The notes under the pieces: generated by a model | Told to the model about the DNA's origin: nothing | Seen by the model: only the letters and a program-made list of their open reading frames with translations | The model's database searches: none | Made by a program: the position numbers and the translations under genes | Source: Microbacterium sp. CFH 31415 | GTDB taxonomy: Bacteria > Actinomycetota > Actinomycetes > Actinomycetales > Microbacteriaceae | Direction of reading: 5' to 3' | NCBI RefSeq assembly: GCF_022538185.1 | Contig: NZ_JAKYXC010000010.1 | Location: forward strand, 186,001-250,000 | DNA length: 64,000 bases | In this document: one piece after another, positions 38,628-50,290 of the stretch | How the letters are laid out: each line of letters starts with the position of its first letter | Numbering within the stretch: the stretch's first letter is position 1

Positions 38628-41600
38628 ATGACCGTCGTCCCGTCGCCGCGACGCCGCATCCGCAGGGCCGTGGGCCTCGCAGCTGCGGCGACCGTCGTCG
38701 CGGCCGGACTCGTGAGCCTGCCGTCTCCGGCGTCGGCAGTCCCCTCCCCTCCCCCGGAGGCCGACGTCTACCTGGTGTCGCGCACGGATGAGGGGTCGTC
38801 GGGAGCGCCCTACATCACGCCCGACGGTCAGAGGGTCGCCTACGCGTCCGACGCCGGCGGCCTGGTCGAGGGCACTCAGGTCGCGACGCGGAACATCTTC
38901 CTCGCGACGGCCAAACGCGGCTCCGGTGACCCCTTCTCGGGCCGGCCGCGCCTCGTGAGCCGTCCCGACGGCTCGCTCCCCGACGAGCCGGCGAACGACG
39001 TGAGCGACGACCCCGTGGCGAGCGCCGACGGCCGGTACGTCGCGTTCGTCAGTCAGGCGACGAACCTCGTGCCGGAAGGCGCCACCCCGGGCCTCGCCGC
39101 CGTCTACGTGCGCGACATGAGCGCGGGAACCACGTTCCGCGTCGACGCGGGCCCCGAACCGAACGGGGCCGCGTACGAGCCCGACCTGAGCGACGACGGC
39201 CGCCACCTGGTCTTCACGTCCACCGCCACGAATCTGACACCGGGCGACACCAACGGCGCTCCCGACGTCTTCGTCGCCGACCTCGACAGCAACGGAGACG
39301 GAACGCTCGGCGACGTCGCCGTGACCCGCCTGCTGGGCTCGCGCAGCGTGCCGGGGGGCACGGCCCAGCCGGCGATCAGCGGCGATGGCGCGTGGATCGC
39401 GTTCACCGCCTTCCTCGCCGACCCGACCGGAGCATCCGGAACGTCCGGCGACGTCGCCTCGGTGTTCCGCACCCGCCGTGGCGCCGAAGCCGAGACGCGC
39501 ATCCTTGCCGCAGGCGCCCACCATGGCGCGGTCGACGCGACCGGCAGCGCCTACGCGGTGGTCGTCGACGATTGCCAGGGCGACGCCGTCGTCGCCGGCG
39601 TGACGCTCGACGCCGCCGGAACCCCCTTCGCGGTCGGCATCGGCAGGATCGAGGTGGAGCGCGGCGTCGGCAGCGTCTGGGCTCCGGCGATCTCGGCCGA
39701 CGGGTCGACCGTGGCATGGGCGACCACGCAGCCGGACGCCGGCCGGTCCGAGCCGCTCGCCGACCCGGTGGTGCGCGTGGCCGAGCCGGCGTGGGAGGAG
39801 GCCCGCGCGGGGGAGATGCCGTGCGCGGGCGACCACGACGACGCCACCGAGCTCGGCGTCGGCGATGCACCGACGCTGTCGGCGTCGGGCCGCACGGTCG
39901 CGTTCGGCGGGCCGAGCGACATGACCTCGGCGGAGACCTCGGTCACCGCCGTGGACCGCCGGACCCATGACGGTCTCTGGGTGTCGAACACGATGGGCGG
40001 GCTGACCGTCCCCGGCTACGTCACGAGTGTGGCGATCTCCGAGATCCCGGTGTCGGCGGTCGCCGCGTACGCCGGGGCGCTTGCGGACGTGCCGATCCAG
40101 CGGCTGCCCGTCTCCCGTCTCCCGCTCACGGCGCTGCCGATCCACCGGCTGCCGGTCCACCGCCTGCTGGACGGCGATTCGCCGATCTATCGCCAGCAGG
40201 CCGACGATGCCACGCTCCGCCGGGTGCCGATCGACCGGCTGGCGCTCCACCGGGTGCCGCTCCAGCGCCCCGACATCCCCGGCGGCTGGCAGCAGGTGCT
40301 CGCCGCCACCCCGTTCGCCGGCCGGCTCACGCAGAGCGTGACGCTCGCCGAGGTTCTCGGCTGGGCGGACAGGGCGCGCCCCGGTCGGTCGTCGGGTGGC
40401 GCGGCGGAAGCCGCGACCCTGATCCGGAGCCTGTCGCTCGGTGACGTCGACCTCGACGGCTCGGGCATCGACGCGCTCTCGGTCGGGTCGCTGCTCCTCG
40501 GCGCAGCGCCGCTCCCCGAGGTCGAGGTGGCCGGCTCCGGCTCGCCCCTCGAGCGCTGGCAGGCGCTCGCCGACGCACAGGGACTCGGCGTCACCGCCGA
40601 CGACACGACCTACCTGGCGGAGCTCGACGCCGCGGGGCTCGATCTCAGCCGGACGGGTGTCGATGCAGTCCCCCTGAACCAGCTGCCCCTCGACGCCACG
40701 ATGCTCGACGACATCACGCTGGCTGCCTCCGGCCGCCAGCCGGGGCTGTTCCTGGCCGGCACACCGCTCGGGGCGGTCGAGGTCGACTCGCTGAGCACAG
40801 CCGCGCAGACGGTGCTGTTCGGCGGAAGCCGGTCGGGGACGCTCGCCGAAAACGCCGGCGCCCTGCGCCCCTCGGCGACGCTCGCCGACCTGGCGGCGGG
40901 TGCGCCCGACTCTGTCACCGTCGGCACGGCGCTGTTCTCGCTCATCGACCGTGCCGCCTATCCGTGGGAGCAGATCGACCCGACGGTCATCCCTGCCGGC
41001 GCGGCGGTCCAGCAGACCGCCGATCAGGACTGCGACGAAGGCGGCCGGTGCGGACGCGTCGCACAGTTCCAGTTCACGTTCGATCCCGGTCCGGGGGAGG
41101 CAACCCTCTTCCCCGCGCCCACCGCATCGGTCACGTTGCCGGCGTCGTCGCGCCTCTCGCTCGTGCGGGCGACCGGCTCGGGCCCCCGCTTCACGCCGGA
41201 CGGCGACCAGGTCTACGACGGTCCGGTGCAGGCCGAGGGATCGCTGGTGCGGTTCCCGCTGCCCGACACGGCGGGCGGCACCGTGCGGTCGCTGTCGCTC
41301 GAGTACACGGCGAGCCGGCAGCCCGGTGCGTGGAGCTCCCGCGCCGAACTGACCAGCGCCGACCTGCGCGCGGACGACGAGATCCTCCTCACCGCCGCGC
41401 CGGAGTACTACGACGTCGCCGACCACAACCGCACGCCGGACGGCCAGTGGCAGGCCATCCCGCAGACGCTGGCCGAGGGGGTTCTCCGCTACGAGTGGAT
41501 CTCGCCCGCGTCGATCGAGTCCGACGACGAGGGGCGACAGCTTACCGCCCCGGCCGACGACGAGGACTGGTTCTCCGTCGAGCCGCCGAAGCCGGGGCAG

Positions 41601-44600
41601 CGCCTCGTGGTGTCGTCGCACGCCGCAGACGGTGGGATCTCGCTCGCGCTCCTCAAGCCCGCGCAGACGCTGTCGCCGCTCGGCCTGCCCAGCCTGGGCG
41701 TCGCGCCCGGCACCGCCGTCACCGAGCAGGAGGAGAGGGATGCCGCGGCCCCCGCCGAGTCGGGAGCGGACACCGGTACGGCCGTACCCGGCCACGTGCT
41801 CCTCGACCAGGCGACGGTCGGCGGAGACGGCACGGTGACGGTTCAGGCATCCTCCGCCTTCACCGAGGGCGAGGCGGACTGGCTCGTGCGGGTGACGAGC
41901 GGGAACGGACTCGCCGGCTCGCAGCTCTACTCCCTCCGCGCGACCTACCTCCCGGAGCCGCCGGAGCAGCGCTGCGCGCCCTGGCTGGCGCCCCTCGACG
42001 TCGAGCCTCAGAACCCCGACGACCCGTGGCCGTTCGTCGTCAGCGACCCGGTCGGCGCGGCCACGAACACGCTCTACCTCATCGACACGACGCGCTTCCG
42101 GCTGACCCACGGCCTGCAGGCGACCGACGAGGTCATCGCGGCGATCCGGGCCCTCGACGGCACGGGCACGGTGGGCGACGCCACGATCTCCGGTGCGATC
42201 CTCTCGATCGACACCGATCCCGCCGTCGTGGCTGCCCGCGCGGCACTCGACCAGGAGCCGTGCTCGCTGAGCGCCCGGCGCTCCCTGACCGCCGCGATCA
42301 CCGCGTTCGTCACCGCGGCGGTCGGCCCCGCCGCCGAGCAGATCGAGTCGATCGTCATCGTGGGCGGCGACGACATCGTGCCCTTCGCGCCCGTCCCCCA
42401 GCATGCCGCGCAGTTCACCGAGGCGAGCCACGCCGCCGAGCTCAGGCTCCCCGCGCAGCCGGACGGCACCCCCTGCCCTGCCGGGCTCCGGCCGGGCGAG
42501 GTCGACCCGTGCGCCACGCCGCTGTCCGCCGCGGCCGCGGCGGGCGTGATCCTCACCGACGACCCGTACGGCCTCGCCGATGCCTACCCGTCCTTCGGCG
42601 GCCATCTCTACGTGCCGACCGTCGCCGTCGGCCGTCTGGTCGACACTGCCGACCAGATCCGCGGCCAGCTCGACCGATTCCGCTATGCCGATGGGGTCCT
42701 CGCGGGCGACTCGGCTCTCACCGGCGCCTACGGCGCGTGGGCGGAGCTTCCGCAGCTGGTCAGCGAGAAGCTCGCCTGGCGGCTCGGCGGCGACGAGTCG
42801 CTGGAGCAGCCGTGGTCCAGGCAGGACGCCGAGTCCCGTCTCTTCCCCCGCGGCGCGGACGCGCCGCGGATCGTGTCGCTCAACGCGCATTCCGACGAGC
42901 GGCGCCTGGTGGCCGGCGTCGAGGACGCCGCGACCGGGGCGGTCGACGACTCCGCCGTCATCGACGCCGGCGATCACGCTCCTCCGGCCGTCCCGCGCGC
43001 GGAGGAGGTCTTCGATCCGCGCGCGCCGACGAGCCCGCTCGACGGCGCGGTCGTCTTCATGATCGGCGGACACGCGGGCAACAACCTCCCGGCCGCCTAC
43101 TACGGCGACGTCACCGACTGGGCGGACGTGTTCTCGCCGGCGGGCGGCTTCGTCGGCAACACCGGATTCGGCCTCGCGAACGGCGCTGCGACCGCGTTCA
43201 GCGAGCGTCTGCTCGGCCTCTACGCCGACTGGATCGGCGTGCAGAGCGCCCGGGGGCCGGTCTCGTCCGGCGGTGCGCTCGCCTACGCCAAGCAGGCGTA
43301 CGCCGGTGCGCTGGGCCTGTACTCCGGGTACGACGAGAAGGTCCTGATGCAGGCCGTGTACTACGGCATGCCGATGTACACCTTCGAGGATTCGACGAAG
43401 GAAGCACCCCTCCCCGCGGCGCCCGAGCTCCGGATCGCCGACGGGCGGTCCGGGCTCTCGTCGGCCCCGCTGACGCTGACGCCGTCCTTCGCCACCGTGA
43501 CCAGGGAGGACCTCACCGGCGCACAGCTCACCTACGTCACCGTGGGCGACGAGCAGCCGATCGCCGTTCCCGGCCAGCCGCTGCTGCCGAGACTCGTCAC
43601 GCAGATCCCGTCATCCGACGAGGCAGGCAGGATCCCGCGCGGCGCCCTGATCACGAGCCTCACCTCCTCGTGGACCGGCACGGTGCGCCCCGCGATCGGC
43701 GACCCCGGCATCGGGATCGAGCGGGCGCCGGTCGTGAAGGACGGTCTCGCCTTCCCCTCCTCCTTCACCTCGATCTCGCGGCAGGAGACGCCGAGCGGCC
43801 CCGTCAGCCTTCTGGTCACGGCACCCGCCAACGTCCAGTCGGCCACGGGCGGTCTCGGCCGGATCGAGACCTTCCCGTCGATGGGTCTCGAGATCCTCTA
43901 CGGTCCCGACGACGGCGACGTCGTGCCGCCCATGATCCGCTGGACGCAGCACCGCGACGGCGAGGTCGCCATCGCCGCGCAGGACGCGGGCGGCGAAGTG
44001 GCCCGCGTGGTGCTCCTCGTGCAGGAGGCCGACGCCCCGGCGGACGACGCCACGCGCGACTGGGAGGCCGTCGAGCTCGAGCTCGACACCGACGGCATCT
44101 GGCGCGGCGACATCCCCGTCTCGGTCTCGGGCCCCTACCGCTGGATCGCGCAGGCCGTTGACGCCTCCGGCAACGTCGCGACCGACAGTGCGCGCGGGCG
44201 CATCCAGGTCGCCGGCGCCGCCGGGCCCGTGCTCGGCGCGCCCGGCGGTCCGCTGACCGTGAACGCCGGAGACCGCGTGGTGCGCAGCATCCCCATCACG
44301 GAGGCCGCACCCGGAGCCGTCGTCACCGGGTCGTATCTCCTCCTCGACGCCGGCGGACGGGAGCTCGCGGCGGGTCCCGTGACCGTCGCGACGGCTGCCG
44401 ACGGCGCGATGCACGCCGTCGTCGACCTCATCGCCGACACCCCGGGCACGTTCCAGGTCTCGGTGACGGCCTGCAGCGGCGGCCAGGACTGCGGCGAGCC
44501 CGCCGGTTTCGCCCTGACGGTGCAGTCGCGCAACTCGGCTCCGACGGCATCGGTCTCCCTCGATCGCGAGGGCATCACACCAGGCAGCCTGCTGACGGCG

Positions 44601-45350
44601 GAGGCGGCCGGCGCCGATCCCGACGGCGGCGACGTCGTCACCCTGTCGTACCGCTGGCTGCGCAACGGTGTGCTGCTCGACGGCGCTGAGGTCGCGATGC
44701 TCTCGCTCGACGGAGTCACGCGCCCGGGCGACGTGATCCGCGTCGAAGTCGTCCCGAACGACGGCGAGACGGACGGACACGCCGCATCCGCCGAGATCGT
44801 CGTCGGAGACGAGCTCGCGCTTCCGACGATCGCCGCCTGGGCGACATCGGCGGGCGACATCTACGACGACGGATCGTGGGCATCGGACGACGTCGTCGTG
44901 TCGTTCACGTGCACGGGCACGGGCGTGTCGTGTCCGGTGCCGTTCACCGTCTCCGCCGACACCGACAGCACGCGGGTCGAGCGCACCATCAGCGATGTCC
45001 AGGGGCGCCAGGCGACCGCGGGCATCACGGTGCGGCGCGATGCGACGGCCCCGTCGCTCTCGCCGTCCGTCACTCCTGATCCCGTCGCCGTCGGCGGCAC
45101 CGCGACGGCCGTGCCGGCAGCGATCGACACCGGTTCGGGCATCGCCGTGCAGTCGTGCGATCAGCCGGTCACGGCCACCGAGGGCGTGAAGAGACTGACC
45201 TGCCGTGCCACCGATGTCGCCGGCAACAGCGCGGTGACCACCGTCGCGTACACCGTGATCGGGCCGGCGGGATCGATCGGGGCACCGGCGCCGGGCGGCG
45301 GCGGCCGGCCGCCCGCCGTGGGCGTCGGTCCTAGTCCTCGAGCGGAGTGA
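38628..45350 (+). CDS. Giant secreted protein: propeller-like repeats, pentapeptide-like array and gingipain-like domain
   Basis: A 2240-residue exported protein. A signal peptide (RRRIRR, a hydrophobic helix, cleavage after PASA near residue 36) is followed by about six PD40/TolB-like blades (about 50-445; for example [16 protein letters not shown]), a five-residue-period array (about 488-550), and a domain with peptidase C25 layout (about 1230-1590): [27 protein letters not shown], and His1482 in MIGGHAGNN. Where the catalytic Cys of gingipains would be, it reads VGNTGFG (Asn1511, Thr1512). Ig-like domains fill the C-terminus (about 1780-2240). No LPxTG or membrane anchor is seen, so it is probably released or loosely wall-bound. 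It overlaps rlmN tail-to-tail by 20 bases. Function unknown. Confidence 0.85.
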   Translation: MTVVPSPRRRIRRAVGLAAAATVVAAGLVSLPSPASAVPSPPPEADVYLVSRTDEGSSGAPYITPDGQRVAYASDAGGLVEGTQVATRNIFLATAKRGSGDPFSGRPRLVSRPDGSLPDEPANDVSDDPVASADGRYVAFVSQATNLVPEGATPGLAAVYVRDMSAGTTFRVDAGPEPNGAAYEPDLSDDGRHLVFTSTATNLTPGDTNGAPDVFVADLDSNGDGTLGDVAVTRLLGSRSVPGGTAQPAISGDGAWIAFTAFLADPTGASGTSGDVASVFRTRRGAEAETRILAAGAHHGAVDATGSAYAVVVDDCQGDAVVAGVTLDAAGTPFAVGIGRIEVERGVGSVWAPAISADGSTVAWATTQPDAGRSEPLADPVVRVAEPAWEEARAGEMPCAGDHDDATELGVGDAPTLSASGRTVAFGGPSDMTSAETSVTAVDRRTHDGLWVSNTMGGLTVPGYVTSVAISEIPVSAVAAYAGALADVPIQRLPVSRLPLTALPIHRLPVHRLLDGDSPIYRQQADDATLRRVPIDRLALHRVPLQRPDIPGGWQQVLAATPFAGRLTQSVTLAEVLGWADRARPGRSSGGAAEAATLIRSLSLGDVDLDGSGIDALSVGSLLLGAAPLPEVEVAGSGSPLERWQALADAQGLGVTADDTTYLAELDAAGLDLSRTGVDAVPLNQLPLDATMLDDITLAASGRQPGLFLAGTPLGAVEVDSLSTAAQTVLFGGSRSGTLAENAGALRPSATLADLAAGAPDSVTVGTALFSLIDRAAYPWEQIDPTVIPAGAAVQQTADQDCDEGGRCGRVAQFQFTFDPGPGEATLFPAPTASVTLPASSRLSLVRATGSGPRFTPDGDQVYDGPVQAEGSLVRFPLPDTAGGTVRSLSLEYTASRQPGAWSSRAELTSADLRADDEILLTAAPEYYDVADHNRTPDGQWQAIPQTLAEGVLRYEWISPASIESDDEGRQLTAPADDEDWFSVEPPKPGQRLVVSSHAADGGISLALLKPAQTLSPLGLPSLGVAPGTAVTEQEERDAAAPAESGADTGTAVPGHVLLDQATVGGDGTVTVQASSAFTEGEADWLVRVTSGNGLAGSQLYSLRATYLPEPPEQRCAPWLAPLDVEPQNPDDPWPFVVSDPVGAATNTLYLIDTTRFRLTHGLQATDEVIAAIRALDGTGTVGDATISGAILSIDTDPAVVAARAALDQEPCSLSARRSLTAAITAFVTAAVGPAAEQIESIVIVGGDDIVPFAPVPQHAAQFTEASHAAELRLPAQPDGTPCPAGLRPGEVDPCATPLSAAAAAGVILTDDPYGLADAYPSFGGHLYVPTVAVGRLVDTADQIRGQLDRFRYADGVLAGDSALTGAYGAWAELPQLVSEKLAWRLGGDESLEQPWSRQDAESRLFPRGADAPRIVSLNAHSDERRLVAGVEDAATGAVDDSAVIDAGDHAPPAVPRAEEVFDPRAPTSPLDGAVVFMIGGHAGNNLPAAYYGDVTDWADVFSPAGGFVGNTGFGLANGAATAFSERLLGLYADWIGVQSARGPVSSGGALAYAKQAYAGALGLYSGYDEKVLMQAVYYGMPMYTFEDSTKEAPLPAAPELRIADGRSGLSSAPLTLTPSFATVTREDLTGAQLTYVTVGDEQPIAVPGQPLLPRLVTQIPSSDEAGRIPRGALITSLTSSWTGTVRPAIGDPGIGIERAPVVKDGLAFPSSFTSISRQETPSGPVSLLVTAPANVQSATGGLGRIETFPSMGLEILYGPDDGDVVPPMIRWTQHRDGEVAIAAQDAGGEVARVVLLVQEADAPADDATRDWEAVELELDTDGIWRGDIPVSVSGPYRWIAQAVDASGNVATDSARGRIQVAGAAGPVLGAPGGPLTVNAGDRVVRSIPITEAAPGAVVTGSYLLLDAGGRELAAGPVTVATAADGAMHAVVDLIADTPGTFQVSVTACSGGQDCGEPAGFALTVQSRNSAPTASVSLDREGITPGSLLTAEAAGADPDGGDVVTLSYRWLRNGVLLDGAEVAMLSLDGVTRPGDVIRVEVVPNDGETDGHAASAEIVVGDELALPTIAAWATSAGDIYDDGSWASDDVVVSFTCTGTGVSCPVPFTVSADTDSTRVERTISDVQGRQATAGITVRRDATAPSLSPSVTPDPVAVGGTATAVPAAIDTGSGIAVQSCDQPVTATEGVKRLTCRATDVAGNSAVTTVAYTVIGPAGSIGAPAPGGGGRPPAVGVGPSPRAE

Positions 45351-46575
45351 CGGCGGCGACCGCCTGGTCGTCCTCGGTCGCGACCAGCTGGCCGCACGCG
45401 CCGTCGATCTCCTTACCGCGGGTGTCGCGGAGCGTGGTGGGGATGCCGGCGTCGTTGAGGCGGCGCACGAACTCGTTCTGCACTGGGATCTCGGAGGCCG
45501 TCCAGATGGAGCCGGGCGTCGGGTTCAGCGGGATCGGGTTCACGTGCACCCAGCCCCGGCCGCGCGCGTTGAGCTTCTCGGCGAGGAGGTCGGCGCGCCA
45601 GGCGTGATCGTTCATGTCCTTGATGAGCGCGTACTCGATCGAGACGCGGCGCCCGGTCCTGTCGAAGTACGCCCGTGCGGCGTCGAGCGCCTCGTCGACC
45701 TTCCACCGCGAGTTCACCGGGATGAGCTCATCGCGCAGCTTGTCGTCCGGCGCGTGGAGCGACAGCGCGAACGTCACGGGGATGTCCTCGTTCGCGAGCT
45801 TCGTGATCGCCGGCACCAGGCCGACGGTCGAGACCGTCACGCCACGGGCACTCATCCCCAGCCCGTGGGCCTTGTCGGTCATCACGCGCACCGCCTGCAT
45901 CACGCGGGCGTAGTTGGCCAGGGGCTCGCCCATGCCCATGAAGACGATGTTCGACACTCGCTCGGCGGAGTGGTCGTCGCGCTTCTTCCCGCCCAGCTGC
46001 CCGTCGGCGATCACGCGGTTCGCGCGAACGATCTGCTCGACGATCTCGGCAGCCGACATGTTGCGCGTGAGACCCGCCTGCCCGGTGGCGCAGAAGGGGC
46101 AGTTCATGCCGCAGCCTGCCTGGGATGAGACGCACAGCGTGATGCGGCCGGGATAGCGCATGAGCACCGACTCGACGAGGGCACCGTCGTGCAGCTTCCA
46201 CAGGAACTTGATCGTGTCGCCGCGGTCGGTCTCGAGCCGGCGCACCTCGGTGAGCAGCGGCGGGAGCATGCCGTGCACGAACTCCTCGCGCCCCTCCGCC
46301 GGGAGGTCGGTCATGTCGGCGGGGTCGTGGGTGAAGTGCGTGAAGTAGTGCTTCTCGAGCTGCTTCGCGCGGAAGCCCGGCATCCCGAGCTCCTTCACCT
46401 TCTCGACGCGCTGCTCGGGGGTCAGGTCGGCGAGGTGGACGGGGGGCTTGCCGCGCTTCGGGCTCGCGAACTGCAGGAGCGGCCGCCCTTCGGCGTCCTT
46501 CTTCTGCGACCAGCCCTCCGTGGCAGGACGCACCTGACGGGGCTTCGTGGTGCGCACGGGAGGCTCAGTGGTCAT
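45331..46575 (-). CDS. rlmN: Dual-specificity 23S rRNA/tRNA adenine C2 methyltransferase
   Basis: A 414-residue radical-SAM methylase. The cluster motif CGMNCPFC (CxxxCxxC) is followed by [11 protein letters not shown], then [11 protein letters not shown] and the late Cys segment [14 protein letters not shown] that carries the methyl-accepting Cys. It methylates A2503 of 23S rRNA and A37 of some tRNAs. The first 60 residues are a charged N-terminal extension. Ends inside the last 20 bases of the giant gene; divergent from the membrane protein at 46634. Confidence 0.95.
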   Translation of the reverse strand: MTTEPPVRTTKPRQVRPATEGWSQKKDAEGRPLLQFASPKRGKPPVHLADLTPEQRVEKVKELGMPGFRAKQLEKHYFTHFTHDPADMTDLPAEGREEFVHGMLPPLLTEVRRLETDRGDTIKFLWKLHDGALVESVLMRYPGRITLCVSSQAGCGMNCPFCATGQAGLTRNMSAAEIVEQIVRANRVIADGQLGGKKRDDHSAERVSNIVFMGMGEPLANYARVMQAVRVMTDKAHGLGMSARGVTVSTVGLVPAITKLANEDIPVTFALSLHAPDDKLRDELIPVNSRWKVDEALDAARAYFDRTGRRVSIEYALIKDMNDHAWRADLLAEKLNARGRGWVHVNPIPLNPTPGSIWTASEIPVQNEFVRRLNDAGIPTTLRDTRGKEIDGACGQLVATEDDQAVAAVTPLED

Positions 46576-46633
46576 GATCCGAGGGTAGGGGACGCACCTG
46601 AACGCACGCCCGAATCAGGGCTACCGTTGAAGA

Positions 46634-47539
46634 GTGGACGCCGCGACCCGCGTCGAGCTCGCCGGTCTGCGTCGCCGCGCCTACGGCCCCGAGGCCGACA
46701 TCGACGGCGACGCGGAGGCCCTGCTGCGCCTCGTCGAACTCGAGGACCTCGTGCGGCGCGAACACCTCGCTCCGGCCGCTCCGGCCGCAGCGCCCGCAGC
46801 GGCGGCGGCGGCGAAGGCCGCCCGCACCGCTCCTTCCTCGCGCCGCTCGTCACCCGCGATGCCCACGGCAGCGCATCCCGCGACGACGGCCTCCACCGCG
46901 AGCGCTCCCGCGCCGCGCGCCGCACGCCGCACGGCATCGCGCCCTCCCGAGCCCCGCCTGCCACGCCGGCTCGGACTCACCCTCGCGCTGGTCGGCGGAG
47001 CGCTCGCGGTGGCGGTCGCCGCGGTGATCGGCATCCGGCTGCTGACCGCTCCGGACGAGACGCCCGACACCCGCTCGACGCTCTCGCCCGCGTTCCAGGC
47101 CTCGCGCGCGGCCTACTCGTTCGCGCGCGACACACACGCCGTGACGCTGCTCAACATCCCGCTGGACGGCTCATTCGGCGGGTTCATCGACCTTCCCTCG
47201 GACGGGCACGTGCCCGAGTTCCCGACCACCGGCGAGGTCGAGTGGGCGGTGCACCTGGGCGAGTACTTCGGGTGGGATGCCTGGATCGCCGGCGCCATGG
47301 TGGACACCGCGGGCTTCCGTCGCGACCACTGCGTGCTGGTCGAACGCGGCGACGTCACCCGCGGACGCTGCGTGCCGGCGTCGATCCGCTCGCAGAGCGC
47401 GCTGCTCGTGGACGTGCCGTACACGTTCATGCCCGCCGAGGATCGCCCGATCGGGATGCAGGAGGACCAGCGGCTCGGGTTCTGGTGGCGTCGCGACCAG
47501 GCGGTCACGGTGCTGCTCGGCGACGACCCGCTGCGGTGA
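46634..47539 (+). CDS. Hypothetical single-pass membrane protein
   Basis: A 301-residue protein starting at GTG 46634. The first 45 residues are charged, about 45-105 are an Ala/Pro-rich low-complexity stretch, a single transmembrane helix follows (LGLTLALVGGALAVAVAAVIG, about 115-135), and the remaining 165 residues would be outside. The outer part has two Cys (DHCVLVERG, GRCVPAS) that could form a disulfide. I recognise no family; similar proteins are common in Microbacteriaceae. It precedes the LysE gene by 16 bases. Confidence 0.7.
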   Translation: MDAATRVELAGLRRRAYGPEADIDGDAEALLRLVELEDLVRREHLAPAAPAAAPAAAAAAKAARTAPSSRRSSPAMPTAAHPATTASTASAPAPRAARRTASRPPEPRLPRRLGLTLALVGGALAVAVAAVIGIRLLTAPDETPDTRSTLSPAFQASRAAYSFARDTHAVTLLNIPLDGSFGGFIDLPSDGHVPEFPTTGEVEWAVHLGEYFGWDAWIAGAMVDTAGFRRDHCVLVERGDVTRGRCVPASIRSQSALLVDVPYTFMPAEDRPIGMQEDQRLGFWWRRDQAVTVLLGDDPLR

Positions 47540-47555
47540 CGACTATCGTTTCCTC

Positions 47556-48194
47556 GTGGTCCCTCCCGAGAACCTCCTCGCCTTCACCCTCGCCGCGATC
47601 GTCCTCATCGTCATCCCCGGCCCGAGCGTGCTCTTCACGATCGGTCGGGCGCTGGCGCTCGGCCGGATGGGCGGCCTGCTCAGCGTGCTCGGCAACGCGC
47701 TCGGCCTGCTTCCCGTGGTCGGCCTCGTCGCCCTGGGCGTCGGCGGCATCGTGGCGCAGTCGGTCGTGCTCTTCACGATCGTCAAGGTCGTCGGCGCCGG
47801 GTACCTGATCTATCTCGGCATCCAGGCGATCCGGCACCGCTACCGCGCGGCCGACCAGGCGAACGGCGCGATCGCGCCCCGTTCGGCCTGGCGCCAGCTC
47901 GGCGAGGGGTTCCTCGTCGGCATCACCAACCCGAAGACCATCGCGTTCTTCGTCGCGGTGCTCCCGCAGTTCGTCGATCTGAGCGCCGGCGCCGTGCCCC
48001 TGCAGATGATCCAGCTCGGCCTGGTGTTCTTCGCCATCGCGCTCGTCTCGGACGGCATCTGGGCGCTCGTCGCCGCATCCGCGCGCTCGTGGTTCGGCAG
48101 GTCGCCGAAGCGCATCGCCCGGCTGTCGGCGACCGGCGGGGGGCTGATGATCGGCCTGGGCGGGCTCCTCCTCTTCACCGGCGGAGACCACTGA
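47556..48194 (+). CDS. LysE/RhtB-family exporter
   Basis: A 212-residue membrane protein with six hydrophobic segments. The N-terminal signature LIVIPGPSVLFTIGRALALG is the conserved first helix and loop of LysE/RhtB exporters, and GITNPKTIAFFVAVLPQFVD the mid-protein motif. It exports amino acids or homoserine-lactone-like compounds. The GTG at 47556 is used because upstream residues in frame belong to the preceding gene. Convergent with the VOC protein gene. Confidence 0.88.
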   Translation: MVPPENLLAFTLAAIVLIVIPGPSVLFTIGRALALGRMGGLLSVLGNALGLLPVVGLVALGVGGIVAQSVVLFTIVKVVGAGYLIYLGIQAIRHRYRAADQANGAIAPRSAWRQLGEGFLVGITNPKTIAFFVAVLPQFVDLSAGAVPLQMIQLGLVFFAIALVSDGIWALVAASARSWFGRSPKRIARLSATGGGLMIGLGGLLLFTGGDH

Positions 48195-48234
48195 CCCGCA
48201 GCATCCGCTGAGATGATCCGGCAGTTCGCGCGGA

Positions 48235-48618
48235 TCAATCGGTCGAATCGGATGCCGCGAGCCCGAGGTTGACGAGATTTCCGTCGGGGTCGCGCACCTG
48301 CGCCACCCGCTCACCCCACGGCATGTCGGCGGGCTCCGCCACCGCGTCGCCGCCGGCGGACCGCCACCGCGCGAAGGCGTCGTCGACATCGTCGACGTAG
48401 AACCACAGGGCGATGCGGTCCCCGGTGCCGTGCCCGGGCGTCGCGGGATCGCGGCCTATGCCGAGCGACGCCTCACCGATCGTGAGCGACACGTAGTCGT
48501 CCTCGTCGGCGCTGCCGAAGCGGTAGCTCACCTGCCCGTGGAGCGCATGCTCGTAGAAGCTGACCAGCCGCGGCAGGTCACGCGTGAGCAGGATCGGGAA
48601 CAGGCTCCGCACGCCCAT
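48235..48618 (-). CDS. VOC-family (glyoxalase-like) protein
   Basis: A 127-residue vicinal-oxygen-chelate protein with two half-modules: FPILLTRDLPRLVSFYEHAL and ALWFYVDDVDDAFARWRSAG, ending VAQVRDPDGNLVNLG. The last is the family signature containing the usual metal-side Asp/Asn. Members act as glyoxalases, dioxygenases or drug-binding resistance proteins; none can be chosen here. ATG at 48618. Confidence 0.82.
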   Translation of the reverse strand: MGVRSLFPILLTRDLPRLVSFYEHALHGQVSYRFGSADEDDYVSLTIGEASLGIGRDPATPGHGTGDRIALWFYVDDVDDAFARWRSAGGDAVAEPADMPWGERVAQVRDPDGNLVNLGLAASDSTD

Positions 48619-48640
48619 GTCCCCACCTTACGCGTGGCGG

Positions 48641-49495
48641 TCAGTCCAGGAAGATGTCCGGGAAGAGCTGGTCGTCGGGGGTGCCCGGCACGGCGGCGTA
48701 GCCCGAGAAGTCGGTGACGCCCGCCTCACGCAGCACGTCCTCGACGATGAGCGTCTGCCCCGTGTACTCGGCCGCGGGCTTGAGGAACACCTCGTAGGCG
48801 GCGTCGGCGTACACCTCGGGGGTGCGGCTCACCTTCATCATCGCGTCGCCGCCGAGGGCGAACTGCACTGCAGCCGTCGCGATGGTCGTCGCCGGCCACA
48901 GGGTGTTCGCGGCGATGCCCGCCTTCGCGAACTCCGCCGCGAAGCCGAGGGTCGTCATCGTCATGCCGTACTTGGCGAGCGTGTAGCCGGTGTGCGCGCC
49001 GAGCCACTTCGGAGACAGGTTGAGAGGCGGCGACAGAGACAGGATGTGCGGGTTCTCGGCATCCTTCAGGATCGGCACGGCCGCGCGGCTGAGCATGAAG
49101 GTGCCTCGCACGTTGACGTCCTGCATGAGGTCGTACTTCTTCGCGGCGAGGTCGAGCGAACGGGAGAGGTCGATGACGCTGGCGTTGTTCACCACGATGT
49201 CGATCCCGCCGAACTCTCCCTGCGTCTTGAGCACGGCCTCGGTCACGTCGTCGTCGTCGCGGACGTCGCCGACGATCGGCAGCGCCTGGCCGCCGGCCTC
49301 GCGGATCTGCTCGGCCGCGGAGTGCACCGTGCCCTCGAGCTTCGGGTGCGGGGTGTCGGTCTTCGCGAGCAGCGCGATGTTCGCGCCATCACGGGCGGCG
49401 CGCAGCGCGATCGCGAGGCCGATGCCGCGGCTGCCGCCCGACATCAGGATGGTCTTGCCGGCGAGGGTCGGGGCCGAACCGGTCGAAGGGCTCAC
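48641..49495 (-). CDS. SDR, HSDL2-like
   Basis: A 284-residue SDR of the hydroxysteroid-dehydrogenase-like-2 group, with MSGGSRGIGLAIALRAARDG, NNASVIDLS, LSLSPPLNLSP and the catalytic YTLAK (Tyr-x3-Lys intact), followed by GMTMTTLGFAAEF. HSDL2-type enzymes are thought to act on fatty-acyl or branched acyl intermediates. The GTG at 49495 overlaps the stop of the crotonase gene (GTGA), making it the third gene of a beta-oxidation operon. No sterol carrier domain is attached, unlike animal HSDL2. Confidence 0.87.
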   Translation of the reverse strand: MSPSTGSAPTLAGKTILMSGGSRGIGLAIALRAARDGANIALLAKTDTPHPKLEGTVHSAAEQIREAGGQALPIVGDVRDDDDVTEAVLKTQGEFGGIDIVVNNASVIDLSRSLDLAAKKYDLMQDVNVRGTFMLSRAAVPILKDAENPHILSLSPPLNLSPKWLGAHTGYTLAKYGMTMTTLGFAAEFAKAGIAANTLWPATTIATAAVQFALGGDAMMKVSRTPEVYADAAYEVFLKPAAEYTGQTLIVEDVLREAGVTDFSGYAAVPGTPDDQLFPDIFLD

Positions 49496-50277
49496 GCGTT
49501 CTCCTTGGTTGAAGCCTTGCGCGATGCGGCGGCGAAGGCGGCCACGCGCATCTGCGACTCGGGGGTGTCGAAGCGGGCGCCGATCGTGGCCGCTTCGTCG
49601 TCGAGGTTCTCGGCGAACGGCCGGTCGGCGCCCGTGCGCACGAGTCGCTTGGCGTGACCGAACGCCGCTGTCGCATTCGCGAGCCAGAAGCCCGCGATCT
49701 CCTCCACGCGACCCGCGACCGCTGCGGCGGGGACGACTTCCGCCACCAGCCCCCACTCCAGCGCCTCTTCGGCGTTCAGGGTGCGGTCCTGCAGCAGGAG
49801 CTGCAGCGCGCGTCGCTGACCGACCGCCGCCGGGAGCAGCGTCGAGACGCCGAGGTCGGGCGTCAGCCCGATGTTGGCGTACTTGCTGACGAACTTCGCC
49901 GATTCGGCCGCGACGATGTAGTCGGCGGTCAGCATCAGGCCGATGCCGCCGCCCGCGACGGCGCCCTGCACCGCGGCGACGATCGGCTTGTCCGACAGAG
50001 CGAGCGTGCGGATGCCCTCGTGGATGACGTGGGCCATCCGGGTCACGTCCGCACCTCCGGCGCCCCGCGCCATCGCCACCACGTCACCGCCCGCGCAGAA
50101 GGCCGGCCCGGCGGCATCCAGGATCACCGCGCCGACCGAGGGGTCGGAGGTCACCGCGTGGGCGACGTCGCGCCAGCGGCCGCCCATCTCGAAGTCCATC
50201 GCGTTCAGCGATGCCGGCCGGTTGAACGTCACGCGGGCGAGGCCGCCCTCGACGTGGAGGAGGATCGAATCGCTCAT
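49492..50277 (-). CDS. Enoyl-CoA hydratase/isomerase (crotonase family)
   Basis: A 261-residue crotonase-fold protein. The first oxyanion segment is AFCAGGDVVAMA and the second AAVQGAVAGGGIGLML; downstream SKYANIGLTPDLGVS has an Asp where isomerases and hydratases vary. Hydration of an enoyl-CoA is the likely reaction, though isomerisation is possible. It lies between two SDR genes, 13 bases after one and overlapping the other, forming a hydratase/dehydrogenase set. Confidence 0.87.
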   Translation of the reverse strand: MSDSILLHVEGGLARVTFNRPASLNAMDFEMGGRWRDVAHAVTSDPSVGAVILDAAGPAFCAGGDVVAMARGAGGADVTRMAHVIHEGIRTLALSDKPIVAAVQGAVAGGGIGLMLTADYIVAAESAKFVSKYANIGLTPDLGVSTLLPAAVGQRRALQLLLQDRTLNAEEALEWGLVAEVVPAAAVAGRVEEIAGFWLANATAAFGHAKRLVRTGADRPFAENLDDEAATIGARFDTPESQMRVAAFAAASRKASTKENA

Positions 50278-50290
50278 CAGAGTCCTGGTT

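Noticed and set aside
38565-43073. Antisense open frame of 1502 codons opposite the giant secreted protein gene
   Set aside because: High-GC third positions leave few stops on the opposite strand. Its composition (Arg, Gly, Val, Asp-rich without motifs) is that of a shadow, while the plus strand has a signal peptide and domains.
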